The position numbers and the translations under genes are program-made. The notes beneath the pieces were generated by a model. The model ran no database searches. It saw only the letters and a list, made by a program, of their open reading frames with translations, and was not told the DNA's origin. A stretch of 41,151 nucleotides of DNA from Cognatishimia sp. Its GTDB lineage: Bacteria; Pseudomonadota; Alphaproteobacteria; Rhodobacterales; Rhodobacteraceae. The stretch spans positions 1 to 41,151 of the forward strand of contig JABSOU010000031.1 of NCBI GenBank assembly GCA_013215215.1, in the 5' to 3' direction. The stretch's first letter is position 1, and the number at the start of each line of letters is the position of its first letter. Shown here one piece after another: positions 5,757 to 14,405 of the stretch.

Positions 5757-7259
5757 TCAAACCCTTTCGGGCAACAATTCCACTGGAATGTCCTGATAAC
5801 AAACCGGCCGCAGGAATCGTCGAATGGACATTGTTCCTACGGAAGTGGCGCCGAAGTTGGTTGAAGCAGGGTATGGGCCTCCATGCACCATGCTGTCGCA
5901 CACTTCGACGCCGGTTGGGAAACTGTTGGCAAGCAATCGGCCTGCTTTACGTTCCAAGAGAGGAAGGAGCGCTCCTGCAAGCGATTTGTCTTCTTCATCC
6001 AGATGGATTGTGCAGGTCAGCTGACCTTCAATGGCACGAGCTATTTGTAGCATCTGGTCAGTGTCATTCACGCGAACGATGATCCCCAATGGACCAAACA
6101 CTTCTTCTTGCAGCGTTTTGTCTTCCAGCCAATCTCTGCCGGTGACGGTAAAGAGATATGGCTTGGCCTCTCTGGTTTTGCAGCTTGTCCCGAGGGCTTG
6201 CTGAACGCTTGTGCCCGCTGACACGCGAGAAACACCGCCTCTGTAAGCGTCGGCAATCCCGTCGGTCAGCATGGTCTGCTCAGCTACGGACGATAGCGCT
6301 TCCTCTGCCGCCGCCTGAAATGCGTCGGCCTCGTCGCCCTCGACAACAACTGCAATGCCCGGGTTTGTGCAGAATTGTCCGGCGCCCATAGTAAGCGAGC
6401 CTGCCCAGCCTGTGCCGATGGCAGCACCCCGGTTTGCAACAGCCGACGGCAACAGGAACATCGGGTTGACGGATCCAAGTTCCCCGAAGAAAGGGATGGG
6501 TTCTTCCCTTTGGGCGCAAAGATCGAACAAGGCCCGACCTCCACCAAGGCTGCCGGTGAAGCCAACCGCACGGATCAGCGGGTGCTGCACAAGCCGGGTG
6601 CCGACGTCACGCTTTCCGCCCTGAACGAAAGAAAAGACTCCCGGGTGTGCCCCTGCCACTTTGATCGCAGCATCGATGGCCTGTGTGACGATTTCACCGG
6701 TTCCTGGATGAGCAGAATGGCCTTTGACAACCACGGGACAACCGGCGGCAAGCGCTGCGGCTGTGTCACCACCGGCTGTGGAAAATGCCAATGGGAAGTT
6801 CGACGCGCCAAATACGGCCACAGGCCCAATGGGCCGCTGCATCATGCGCAGTTCAGGGCGCGGCAGAGGCGCCCGGTCCGGCAATGCGGGATCGTGGCGT
6901 AGATCCAGATACGCACCTTGTTCAATATGATCCGCAAAAAGCCTCAACTGGCCGACAGTGCGGCCGCGCTCGCCTTCGAGACGCGCTTCGGGAAGTCCGG
7001 TTTCCTGCGTGCCGATTTCGGTGATTTCGCCGCCGCGGGCATCGATCTCGTCAGCGATTTTGCGCAGCAGGGCTGCGCGTTCGCTCCTGGAAGACCAGCC
7101 GAAGGTTGCAAAAGCGTCTTCCGCAGCTTCCACGGCAGCGTCTACATGCGAAGGCGTGCCGATTGAAAATGAATGGCTCGGCCCATGAGCAGGCTCCGAA
7201 GAAAATGTGTTTTGCGAGGCGACCCATTCGCCCGCAATCAGGTGTTTTCCGGTCAGCAT
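5757..7259 (-). CDS. 2-oxoglutarate semialdehyde dehydrogenase (KGSADH; aldehyde dehydrogenase superfamily)
   Basis: This 500-residue NAD(P)-dependent aldehyde dehydrogenase would oxidise 2-oxoglutarate semialdehyde (2,5-dioxopentanoate) to 2-oxoglutarate, the last step of oxidative pentose or aldarate breakdown. It begins MLTGKHLIAGEW. The catalytic glutamate is in FFGELGSVNP and the catalytic cysteine in GAGQFCTNPG; VFGASNFPLAFSTAGGDTA and VGFTGSLGGG are the usual nucleotide-site segments of the KGSADH branch. A GTG at 7286 would add nine residues and overlap the upstream gene by 14 bp; neither start has a strong ribosome site. It is the last gene of the operon and follows directly on the 2-keto-3-deoxy-acid dehydratase that should make its substrate. 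Confidence 0.88.
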   Translation of the reverse strand: MLTGKHLIAGEWVASQNTFSSEPAHGPSHSFSIGTPSHVDAAVEAAEDAFATFGWSSRSERAALLRKIADEIDARGGEITEIGTQETGLPEARLEGERGRTVGQLRLFADHIEQGAYLDLRHDPALPDRAPLPRPELRMMQRPIGPVAVFGASNFPLAFSTAGGDTAAALAAGCPVVVKGHSAHPGTGEIVTQAIDAAIKVAGAHPGVFSFVQGGKRDVGTRLVQHPLIRAVGFTGSLGGGRALFDLCAQREEPIPFFGELGSVNPMFLLPSAVANRGAAIGTGWAGSLTMGAGQFCTNPGIAVVVEGDEADAFQAAAEEALSSVAEQTMLTDGIADAYRGGVSRVSAGTSVQQALGTSCKTREAKPYLFTVTGRDWLEDKTLQEEVFGPLGIIVRVNDTDQMLQIARAIEGQLTCTIHLDEEDKSLAGALLPLLERKAGRLLANSFPTGVEVCDSMVHGGPYPASTNFGATSVGTMSIRRFLRPVCYQDIPVELLPERV

Positions 7260-7272
7260 TGATTGGTCTTTC

Positions 7273-8385
7273 TTAGAGGAGGCCACGCTGGGCCAGATTT
7301 CGCATTAGGTGAGACGCGCCGAATGTCCATTCGGGGCATTCAGTCGAAAGGCGCACCGTGTTCGTAAGGGCGCCCAGCTTTTCGTTCTCAATGGTGACAA
7401 TATCGCCAAGCTTGTGGGTGAAGCCCCCACCAGGCGTGTCTCGATCCTGCGTAGGTGCAAAAAGGGTTCCAAGAAACAACATGAAGCCATCCGGATACTG
7501 ATGGTGACGTCCGATGGTTTGTTTCACGAGGTCCGACGGGTCCCGGCTGATCTGAGACATTGAGGATGCTCCGTTCAGAACAAAACCATCCTCACCTTTT
7601 ACTGTAAGTGTCAGCTCTGCCTGTCGAACGTCATCCAAAGAGAAGGTCTCATCAAACACACGGATCATCGGCCCGATTGCGCAGGACGCATTGTTGTCCT
7701 TGGCCTTGCTCAGCAGAAGCGCGGATCGTCCTTCTACGTCGCGCAGGTTCACATCGTTTCCGAGTGTTGCACCCTTAATTTCGCCGCGCGACGTGACGGC
7801 AAGGACAACTTCAGGCTCCGGGTTGTTCCAGGTGGAAATCGGGTGGAGTCCGACATCGGAACCGGAGCCAACCGATGACAAAACCTGCGCTTTTGAAAAA
7901 ACTTCGGCGTCAGGTCCTATGCCAACTTCAAGGTACTGACTCCACAGGCCCTCTTCTATCAGAGCCTGCTTCACATTCTCTGCTTCTGTAGACCCAGGCA
8001 CAATGTTCGACAAACTGTCAGCGATGCGGGCGCCAATTCTCGCGCGAATTGCCTCGGCTTTAGCTGCGTCTCCAGCGGCCTGCTCTTCAATAACACGTTC
8101 GACCATCGAACCTGCGAAGGTCACGCCGCAGGCCTTGACGGATTGGAGATCACAAGGCGCAAGCCAGTGGCGGTTTTGGTCAGGATCTCCAAGCGATTGG
8201 CCGGGGGCTGTCCGCAAATAATGGGCCGTATCATCCAGTTCAAAAACGTCCCGAACAGTGGGCGCTTTTTTATCAGTGATATCGATGACCTCATTGTCGC
8301 GAAGTGTCACGACGCAAGGCCCAATGCCTGGCCGCTCAACCCGACCGACCCAGAGGCCAGCTGGGTCCAAGTTCATTTTGCTCAT
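7273..8385 (-). CDS. FAH-family 2-keto-3-deoxy-pentonate dehydratase (XylX-like)
   Basis: This 370-residue protein belongs to the fumarylacetoacetate hydrolase superfamily. The C-terminal domain shows the metal-binding ExE...D pattern in NNPEPEVVLAVTSRGEIKG and GNDVNLRD, followed by AIGPMIRVFDE. The length and the extended N-terminal domain fit the sugar-acid dehydratase branch, which removes water from 2-keto-3-deoxy-xylonate or -arabinonate to give 2-oxoglutarate semialdehyde, rather than the shorter hydrolases of about 285 residues. ATG 8385 (MSKMNLDPAG) has AGGA eight bases upstream; a TTG at 8391 is a poorer start. The next gene in the operon removes the product. Substrate stereochemistry cannot be read from sequence. 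Confidence 0.82.
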   Translation of the reverse strand: MSKMNLDPAGLWVGRVERPGIGPCVVTLRDNEVIDITDKKAPTVRDVFELDDTAHYLRTAPGQSLGDPDQNRHWLAPCDLQSVKACGVTFAGSMVERVIEEQAAGDAAKAEAIRARIGARIADSLSNIVPGSTEAENVKQALIEEGLWSQYLEVGIGPDAEVFSKAQVLSSVGSGSDVGLHPISTWNNPEPEVVLAVTSRGEIKGATLGNDVNLRDVEGRSALLLSKAKDNNASCAIGPMIRVFDETFSLDDVRQAELTLTVKGEDGFVLNGASSMSQISRDPSDLVKQTIGRHHQYPDGFMLFLGTLFAPTQDRDTPGGGFTHKLGDIVTIENEKLGALTNTVRLSTECPEWTFGASHLMRNLAQRGLL

Positions 8386-8405
8386 TTTCAATTCCTAATG
8401 GGATG

Positions 8406-8427
8406 TGTCGCAATTTTCCGTGCGACA
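8406..8427. promoter_or_regulatory. Inverted repeat TGTCGCA-N8-TGCGACA upstream of the FAH gene
   Basis: This is a perfect 7-bp inverted repeat about 20 bp before the FAH start. The sequence TTGCGACACATCC of its left arm (minus strand, 8413-8401) recurs exactly on the plus strand at 8671-8683, inside the 3' end of the preceding gene. It could be an operator or an mRNA hairpin in an otherwise empty 267-bp intergenic gap. Confidence 0.4.
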
Positions 8428-8630
8428 ATGGGGGAGCCCAGCCTCCAGGCACACTTATCCCGCTGGCTTTGCGATTTGCTGAAAACCCGGGGGACCTGTG
8501 TCTTGGAACTGGCTTTTTTTCATCATGTTGGTGACTTCGATATCGTCCTAGGTACAGGATCGCTTACTTGGGGAAACGGGTGCCTTTGAAGAAAATCATC
8601 CGGAAACCTGTGCATTCGTTTTCAGGGAAT

Positions 8631-8664
8631 CGCGCCCGTTTTCGCAAACGTGTCAACGGGCGCG
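8631..8664. other. Stem-loop over the stop codon of the sugar-acid dehydratase gene
   Basis: CGCGCCCGTT (8631-8640) and AACGGGCGCG (8655-8664) form a perfect 10-bp stem with a 14-nt loop. The stem includes the TGA at 8653-8655. There is no T-run on the minus-strand side, so it is more likely an mRNA-stabilising or attenuating hairpin than a complete terminator. Confidence 0.5.
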
Positions 8665-9834
8665 AAGAGTTTGCGACACATCCATCGCCGCGTTCTGCGG
8701 TCTAATGTCTGTCAGTTGACCATTGAAATGCCGCAGGACGTAGTCTTTCCTGGGATGAGCTCGGCAGGCGTCCTCGTTGACTTCGATACCCAGACCAGGG
8801 CGGTTGCCCACAGCAATGAACCCGTCCTGAAAGTCGACATTTTCGTCGCAAACCTCGGCACGCCAGCCAACATCACTCATCATGGTTTCAAGAATGGTAA
8901 CCGCCGGCAGGGCAGCAGCCAGTTGGATGTTCATGGCGTTGGCCACTGGCCCCATCGGATTGTGAGGTGCCACAGGAATGAACCTGCTGTCAGCCAGCGC
9001 CGAGATCGCCTTGAGCTGTTCCATGCCACCGACGTGACATACATCGGGCTGCAAATAGTCAGCTGCGTTTGCGTCAATAAGGGCTTCGAATGCCGATGGG
9101 TCATAATAACGTTCACCGGTGGCAATCGGTACTGGGCTGAGTGTCCTGAGGTCACCGAGCGCCGAGATGCTTTCCGGCGGCAGGGGTTCTTCGAAAAACA
9201 ATGGGTTGAATTCGGCCAGCGCGCGCGCCACCCTCAGGGCTGTGGCTTGGTTGAAACGCCCGTGTCCCTCAATGATGATATCGACGTGCTTTGGAACCGA
9301 AGCGCGAACGGCCTCCACGATTTCCATCGAAGCGGTAAGCTCAGCCGCGGTCAGGTCCATATAGGCAGACCCGAAAGGATCCCACTTCAGAGCTGTATAG
9401 CCCAAATCGACGACATCCTGTGCTTTAAGGGCGAATTGTTCGGCTGTTCGCGCTCCCGTGAACCACGCATTTGCATAACAGCGAATTTCGTCGCGCACTT
9501 TGCCGCCCAAGAGCTCATAAACAGGCACCCCAAGCGCCTTACCCTTGATATCGAACAATGCTGCCTCGATACCGCTCAGGGCGCTGCGGAGGATGACACC
9601 GGTGCGGAAATAGCTATGCCGGTGAATCTCGTTGATCAGTCGGTTGATCTGGAACGGATCCTTGCCGATCAGGAATTTCGATGCGGTATGTACCGCGGCG
9701 GCTACGGCCTGATCATTGAACTCGACCGTGGCCTCGCCCCAACCATGAATGCCCTCGTCGGTTTCGATTTTGACTAGCACAAGGTTCGCACGGAAAAAAT
9801 CGACAAGGTGGCTTTTGACCGAGGTAATCTTCAT
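8653..9834 (-). CDS. Enolase-superfamily sugar-acid dehydratase (galactonate/arabinonate dehydratase-like)
   Basis: This 393-residue mandelate racemase/muconate lactonising enzyme superfamily member removes water from an aldonic acid to give a 2-keto-3-deoxy acid. Active-site residues line up with E. coli galactonate dehydratase at a constant offset of six: Glu189 and His191 (IIIEGHGRF), Glu215 (FFEEPLPPE), Glu241 (IATGERYY) and His291 (VAPHNPMGPV). The first metal ligand, Asp in DgoD, is Glu here. Lys150 (LKWDPFG) ends a barrel strand. The start ATG 9834 overlaps the stop of the GntR gene (ATGA), so the two are translationally coupled. The context with a FAH dehydratase and KGSADH suggests a C5 rather than C6 acid. 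Confidence 0.85.
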   Translation of the reverse strand: MKITSVKSHLVDFFRANLVLVKIETDEGIHGWGEATVEFNDQAVAAAVHTASKFLIGKDPFQINRLINEIHRHSYFRTGVILRSALSGIEAALFDIKGKALGVPVYELLGGKVRDEIRCYANAWFTGARTAEQFALKAQDVVDLGYTALKWDPFGSAYMDLTAAELTASMEIVEAVRASVPKHVDIIIEGHGRFNQATALRVARALAEFNPLFFEEPLPPESISALGDLRTLSPVPIATGERYYDPSAFEALIDANAADYLQPDVCHVGGMEQLKAISALADSRFIPVAPHNPMGPVANAMNIQLAAALPAVTILETMMSDVGWRAEVCDENVDFQDGFIAVGNRPGLGIEVNEDACRAHPRKDYVLRHFNGQLTDIRPQNAAMDVSQTLRAR

Positions 9835-10502
9835 TGTTCAAATTCCCGAATACACTGCAAAATGTCATCGCGTGCGCTGGCGACGTGGTGACGTGCCACG
9901 GCTGCGGCCATGCTGACATCGTGCTTGAACAATGCGTCCATCAGGCGTTCATGTTCCTGTATGATGTCGTTCAGACGTCCTGGTTGGAACCCAACATGAT
10001 TTCGCAACATGGTAATCGTATTCTGATTTTGCTTGATAATGCGGCTGCTTTCGGAGTTTCCGCCAAGAGCGCCGATCTGTTGGTGAAACGCTTCGTTTTC
10101 GGTCATTAGCGCAGCATGGTCGTCATTCTTAACCGCTTCGACGACCTTTGCCTGCGTGTTTTCAAGCTGCTCATAGGCTTTCAGGTTCATCTTCATGCAG
10201 GCAATTTCAGACTGATGCGCCTCAAGAACGGCGCGCACGTCGTAGATGTCTCGCACATAGTCGACATCAATCTTGTGAACTTCGGCACCTTTGTTCGGGA
10301 TAATCCGCACAATGCGTTCGCAATGTAGGATTCGCAGCGCCTCGCGCACAGGCATCGAACTGGAATCGTATTTCTTTGCAATGTCGGAAATCTTTATCCG
10401 TTCACCAAGGGAGTACTTCCCCAAAATGATCTCGTTGCGAAGATGGTCGGCAATCCGCGTCACCGAAAAACCGGTGTTTGTGCTGTTTTCTGTTTCTGTC
10501 AT
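9831..10502 (-). CDS. GntR-family (FadR/FCD subfamily) transcriptional regulator
   Basis: This 223-residue regulator has an N-terminal winged helix (LRNEIILGKYSLGERIKISD, SSMPVREALRIL, PNKGAEVH) and a C-terminal all-helical FCD ligand domain with likely metal/acid-binding residues in VRDIYDVRAVLEAHQSEIA, the ENEAFHQQI segment and ARHHVASARDDI. I chose ATG 10502 (MTETENS) because GGAGAG lies five bases upstream; the frame also offers 10523. It sits within the operon it should control, between the SDR gene and the dehydratase gene, and probably senses a pathway acid. Candidate operators are in the dctP/dctQ divergent promoter region. Confidence 0.88.
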   Translation of the reverse strand: MTETENSTNTGFSVTRIADHLRNEIILGKYSLGERIKISDIAKKYDSSSMPVREALRILHCERIVRIIPNKGAEVHKIDVDYVRDIYDVRAVLEAHQSEIACMKMNLKAYEQLENTQAKVVEAVKNDDHAALMTENEAFHQQIGALGGNSESSRIIKQNQNTITMLRNHVGFQPGRLNDIIQEHERLMDALFKHDVSMAAAVARHHVASARDDILQCIREFEQ

Positions 10503-10566
10503 TAGTCTCTCCAACGAAATCAAGATGCGCCCTCACGGGTCAGTGAATCCTGGCAGGAAGGGCCCG

Positions 10567-11328
10567 TCATCGCATGACACCACCACCGTCAATATCCAGC
10601 GATATGCCAGTCACATGCGACGCGCCGTCCGAAGCGAGGTACAGCGCGCCCAACGCAATGTCGGATGGCTGCGCCAGGCCCAGCGGCACTGTTTCCATGA
10701 TCTTGTCGATCGCTTCACGCGGGTTAGTTTCCCACAAAAGTTCGGTATCGGTCTGTCCCGGCGTAATCACGTTTACGGTGACTTTGTCCTTGGCCACTGT
10801 ACGCGCCAGCGTCTTGGCAAATGCGACTGAGCCACCCTTGCTTGCAGCATAGGCAACGTGGCCGCGCAGCGCACCCCGAAACGCGGTTGGTGAACCGATC
10901 AGGATGATGCGCCCGCCGCGGCCACGCTCGCGCATCGACATTACTGCCCGCTTGGAACACAAAAACGAGCCCGTCAGGTTGATGTCCAGCACACGGCGCC
11001 ATTCCTCAAGCTCAAGCTGGAAGATGTCGAACTTGTCCGAAAGCCCTGCCGAAGCGACAAAGATATCAACGCCACCGTGTGCTTCGATACAGTGATCGAA
11101 CAGCCGGTCGACCGAAGAAGAGTCGGTCACGTCAACATGATAGCTTTCGGCCTTGCCGCCATTGCCGTTTAAACGCTTGACCGTGCGCGCCGCAGCATCC
11201 GTGTCGAGATCGGCGACAACAACCTGCGCGCCAGCCTTTGTATATGTTTCGGCAATCGCGGCTCCGATGCCGCCGCCGCTGCCTGTGATGACGGCGACCT
11301 TCCCGCTGAGATCAATCTCTATAGTCAC
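10567..11328 (-). CDS. SDR-family sugar dehydrogenase
   Basis: This 253-residue classical short-chain dehydrogenase has the NAD(P)-binding TGSGGGIG (15-22), ASAG in place of NNAG (92-95), and the catalytic Ser146, Tyr160 and Lys164 (YAASK). Asp at the end of the second strand (VVVADLD) suggests NAD preference. The GTG start at 11328 follows CAGGAGC. In this operon the expected job is the first step, oxidation of the sugar (at C1) to its lactone, which the SMP-30 protein encoded on the other arm would open. It could also act on a later hydroxy-acid. Confidence 0.82.
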   Translation of the reverse strand: MTIEIDLSGKVAVITGSGGGIGAAIAETYTKAGAQVVVADLDTDAAARTVKRLNGNGGKAESYHVDVTDSSSVDRLFDHCIEAHGGVDIFVASAGLSDKFDIFQLELEEWRRVLDINLTGSFLCSKRAVMSMRERGRGGRIILIGSPTAFRGALRGHVAYAASKGGSVAFAKTLARTVAKDKVTVNVITPGQTDTELLWETNPREAIDKIMETVPLGLAQPSDIALGALYLASDGASHVTGISLDIDGGGVMR

Positions 11329-11399
11329 TGCTTGCTCCTGGCCTGGCTGGCAAGCTCAGACTTTGCGCTTGCCATGATTGGTTGTTTTGGATGCAGCTG

Positions 11400-12386
11400 T
11401 TAGCTGTCGAGGCCCTGAATGCTGTCCAATAGACCCTTGGACCACATTCCTTCCTCTTCCAGTTGACGACCCTTTTCCAAGGTGGCCGCACGCAGGGCGC
11501 TGCTGTCGATATCGGTAAGCGTGGCACCGGTTTCGACCATCTTGTCAAGCACAGCCTGCATTTCCTGCTGTGCTTGTGCTTGGGCCCAGGCGATAGTCTC
11601 TTTCGCAGCGGCGATTAGGGCGGACTTGTCCTCGTCACTTAGCGACTGAAAGCGCGCTTCGTTTACGAACATACCCATCGACGAGTTGGTGTCGCCCAGG
11701 GTCACAATATTTTGCCCCGAAACGTGGAAATTGTTGGGGAACGTTGCCGAAGGGTTGCCGAACGCACCATCAATTACGCCGGTTTTCATGCCCAGGAACA
11801 CTTCGGAAAAGTTCATGGGTGTCGGTACCGCGCCCATCGCGTCCCAACTGTCGATGAAAACGCGGATCTGAGGCACACGCACCTTCAGCCCCTTGATGTC
11901 CTCGGCAGAAGATACTGGTACGCGAGAATGGAAATAGCGGGGCTGAGTTGCCGCTGCGGCCAGAACCCGAACACCGGTTTCAGAGGCCACGTCATCAACA
12001 ATGGCGCTGAACTGGTCGCTGTTAAAGAACGCATCCAGATGGTCGGTGTCGTTGAAGGTGAAGCTCCAGTTCAGAACGGTCAGATCGGGGTGGAAGCCTG
12101 CAACCCAGGCCATGTCGTTGATCATGACATCGACCGCACCCGAGATCGTCTGGTCCATCACCTGGGCCGCGTTGCCAAGAACCGTACCTTCAACGTGGTT
12201 CACTTTAAGGCTGGATCCCTCAAGCAGTTCAACGAACTTTTTGCCCGTCCGGTTCTCAATCGACCCGATGGCGTTAACGCTGGACGTGGTCAGAGTGGTT
12301 TCGGCTTGGGCTGTTGTGAGTGGTGCCAGTGTCGCGCCTGCGAAAATCGTTGCGGTTACAACCGCGCTTTGGATGAACTTGTTCAT
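11400..12386 (-). CDS. dctP: TRAP transporter substrate-binding protein (DctP family)
   Basis: This 328-residue periplasmic protein has a signal peptide ending TTAQA (cleavage near residue 28). Body motifs typical of DctP include VPQIRVFIDSWDAMGAVPTP and FSEVFLGMKTGVIDGAFGNP, where the Arg is at the usual place for binding a substrate carboxylate. ATG 12386 follows a strong ribosome site, AGGAGGAG; an in-frame start at 12434 would disrupt the signal peptide. It is the first gene of the minus-strand operon and faces the dctQM genes across a shared promoter region, an unusual split of a TRAP system. The ligand is probably a pentonate or a related sugar acid. Confidence 0.9.
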   Translation of the reverse strand: MNKFIQSAVVTATIFAGATLAPLTTAQAETTLTTSSVNAIGSIENRTGKKFVELLEGSSLKVNHVEGTVLGNAAQVMDQTISGAVDVMINDMAWVAGFHPDLTVLNWSFTFNDTDHLDAFFNSDQFSAIVDDVASETGVRVLAAAATQPRYFHSRVPVSSAEDIKGLKVRVPQIRVFIDSWDAMGAVPTPMNFSEVFLGMKTGVIDGAFGNPSATFPNNFHVSGQNIVTLGDTNSSMGMFVNEARFQSLSDEDKSALIAAAKETIAWAQAQAQQEMQAVLDKMVETGATLTDIDSSALRAATLEKGRQLEEEGMWSKGLLDSIQGLDS

Positions 12387-12424
12387 GCCTCTCCTCCTAA
12401 ATTGGCTGAATATTCCTCGGCTAT

Positions 12425-12531
12425 ATATGATCATATGTCAACAAAAAATGATTATTATTTTATTTTTTAGATCATATTTGGCGAAAGCTTTGCAAAAAAC
12501 CCTTGTTTTGGTGATGAATATGATATTATTC
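12425..12531. promoter_or_regulatory. Divergent promoter region with candidate GntR operators
   Basis: The AT-rich space between dctP and dctQ contains a perfect 12-bp palindrome ATATGATCATAT (12425-12436), a half-like GATCATAT at 12470-12477 and GAATATGATATTATTC (12516-12531) with 5-bp perfect arms. The shared core TATGAT/ATCATA makes these the best candidates for binding by the FCD regulator of the cluster. Exact -35/-10 boxes are not assigned. Confidence 0.45.
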
Positions 12532-12570
12532 AAGCCCAGCAAAAGAACGAGACCAAGGGGAGGATACCCG

Positions 12571-13122
12571 ATGAAGCCGTTAAACAGCCTGTTGCGGGCA
12601 TTAAGCAGACTCGAGCTGATAGGAGCAGCGTGCCTGCTGCTTCTGATCGTTGTGTCGATCCTGTCGCAAGTAGTGCTGCGCTATGGGTGGAACTCACCAA
12701 TACGCTGGGTTGAGGAATTGTCGACCGCGTCGATGATCTGGCTGACCTTCCTTGCTGCTAGCCTGATCTACAAAGAGGGTCGCCATATGCGGATCTGGGG
12801 CCCGGAAGATCATTTCAGCGGCGCGGCTGGTCATGTCATCAAGATTGGGCTCAACGGCTTGATTCTAGCCACGTCGCTTTACATCACCCAGTTGGCGGTT
12901 CCGGTTGTCGTAGTCGAAAACCGGTCAGTTACGACCTCACTGCCCATCGACCTGCCAAAAAGCTGGGTCTTCTCGGTTCCAGTCATGGTTGGTTTTGTCT
13001 CGATTGCGGTGTCCGCCGTCTATTTCATCCTCGAAGACTTTCTTGCTCTGTTTGGCAAAGCGCCCGATCTACCATCGCTGTCGCCGATCCCCCCACTGGC
13101 TCCGCATGAGGAGGCACTCTGA
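12571..13122 (+). CDS. dctQ: TRAP transporter small permease (DctQ family)
   Basis: This 183-residue membrane protein has four hydrophobic segments (about 18-38, 54-72, 95-113 and 138-160). RYGWNSPIRWVEELSTASMI and FLAASLIYKEGRHMRI are the usual DctQ signatures. ATG 12571 follows AAGGGGAGGATACCCG; the frame remains open far upstream, but only through the dctP region. The stop overlaps the dctM start (TGATG), so the two are coupled. It joins the large permease to form the sodium-driven membrane part of the transporter. Confidence 0.9.
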   Translation: MKPLNSLLRALSRLELIGAACLLLLIVVSILSQVVLRYGWNSPIRWVEELSTASMIWLTFLAASLIYKEGRHMRIWGPEDHFSGAAGHVIKIGLNGLILATSLYITQLAVPVVVVENRSVTTSLPIDLPKSWVFSVPVMVGFVSIAVSAVYFILEDFLALFGKAPDLPSLSPIPPLAPHEEAL

Positions 13123-14405
13123 TGCTACTGACATTGCTTATCGTATTTGCAGTCATGCTGATCATGGGGATGCCAATTGTCTTCACAATGCTGATCAGCA
13201 GCATTGCCGCACTTCTGGTCGGCGGAACATTCCCGTCCATGATCATCGTGCAACGGATTGCTCCGGGGTTGGACAGCTTTCCACTTCTGGCCATTCCGCT
13301 GTTCGTACTGGCAGGCAATTTCCTGAATAGTTCGGGCATTGCCCACCGCATCTTTGACTTTGCCGTCACACTGGTCGGGCATATCAAGGGCGGCCTGGCC
13401 CATGTAAATATCCTCGCCAGCCTGATCTTTGCAGGCATGTCCGGCGTGGCTTCGGCCGATGCGGCGGGTCTGGGCAAAATCGAGTTGGAGCAAATGAAGC
13501 GCGCCGGCTATGATCCCAGCTTTTCGGCGGCGCTGACGGCAGTTTCTTCGGTCGTTGGACCTGTTATCCCGCCCAGTGTCATCATGGTGATTTACTCGGT
13601 GCAGGCCAGTGTCTCGCTCACCGACATGTTTCTTGCCGGTGTCGTGCCGGGGCTGGTGTTTTGCGCGTTTCTGATGGGCACCGTCTTTGTCATGGCCCAT
13701 ACCGGGCGCATCAACGTGACGCCGGAAAAGAGGGCGACGTGGAGCGCGGTCGCCCATGCCTTCATTCGCGCCTTGCCCGCGCTACTGGCCCCGGTGTTCC
13801 TATTGGCTGGCTTGTTTCTCGGCATCGCGACACCGACCGAACTGGGAGCGATCATCGCAGCCTATGCGTTGTTGCTTGGAATTACACAAGGCAACATGAC
13901 CAGACGTATGGCAATCGAAGCGTTCTTTGACACGGTGCGTACTTGTGGCGCGCTGATCTTTATCATTGCGGCCGCCGTGCCATTTGGTTGGATCATCGCT
14001 GTGTCTGGTCTGTCCAGCTCGTTCGCCGGGGCCGTGACCGGTTTTGCTGACTCGCAACTCCAGGTGCTTCTGATCATCTGTGCCATGTTGCTGGTGGCCG
14101 GGGCCGTGATCGAAACCAGCGCCTTGATGCTGATCGCGATACCGATCTTCCTGCCCACAATCCTTTCTGCGGGCATTGACCCAGTGCATTTCGGCATTGT
14201 TCTTATCCTATGCTGCCTTGTTGGGGCCATCACGCCACCCTTCGGTATCATCCTTTTCGTGATGATGAATGTGGCTAATATCTCGATCGGTAAGCTCAGC
14301 CGGGCGATCCTTCCTTTCTATGTCCCAGTGGTGGCGATGCTGTTCGTGATCGCGGCCGTCCCTCTTATCAGCCTCGGTTTGCCGACGATGCTAAGTGGCA
14401 GGTGA
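13122..14405 (+). CDS. dctM: TRAP transporter large permease (DctM family)
   Basis: This 427-residue, roughly 11-13-segment membrane protein has the DctM pattern GMPIVFTMLISS, SGVASADAAGLGKIELEQMK, VVGPVIPPSVIMVIYSVQAS and AITPPFGIILFVMMNVANIS. It supplies the ion-coupled translocation pathway for the sugar acid bound by DctP. It starts at ATG 13122, overlapping dctQ, and its own end overlaps the lactonase gene. Confidence 0.93.
   Translation: MLLTLLIVFAVMLIMGMPIVFTMLISSIAALLVGGTFPSMIIVQRIAPGLDSFPLLAIPLFVLAGNFLNSSGIAHRIFDFAVTLVGHIKGGLAHVNILASLIFAGMSGVASADAAGLGKIELEQMKRAGYDPSFSAALTAVSSVVGPVIPPSVIMVIYSVQASVSLTDMFLAGVVPGLVFCAFLMGTVFVMAHTGRINVTPEKRATWSAVAHAFIRALPALLAPVFLLAGLFLGIATPTELGAIIAAYALLLGITQGNMTRRMAIEAFFDTVRTCGALIFIIAAAVPFGWIIAVSGLSSSFAGAVTGFADSQLQVLLIICAMLLVAGAVIETSALMLIAIPIFLPTILSAGIDPVHFGIVLILCCLVGAITPPFGIILFVMMNVANISIGKLSRAILPFYVPVVAMLFVIAAVPLISLGLPTMLSGR

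Noticed and set aside
8650..9777. 375-codon plus-strand ORF
   Set aside because: Shadow of the enolase-superfamily dehydratase on the other strand; no domain and no ribosome site.
12001..12570. N-terminal extension of DctQ through the dctP region
   Set aside because: The frame is open, but the strong ribosome site and the first membrane segment place the start at 12571.
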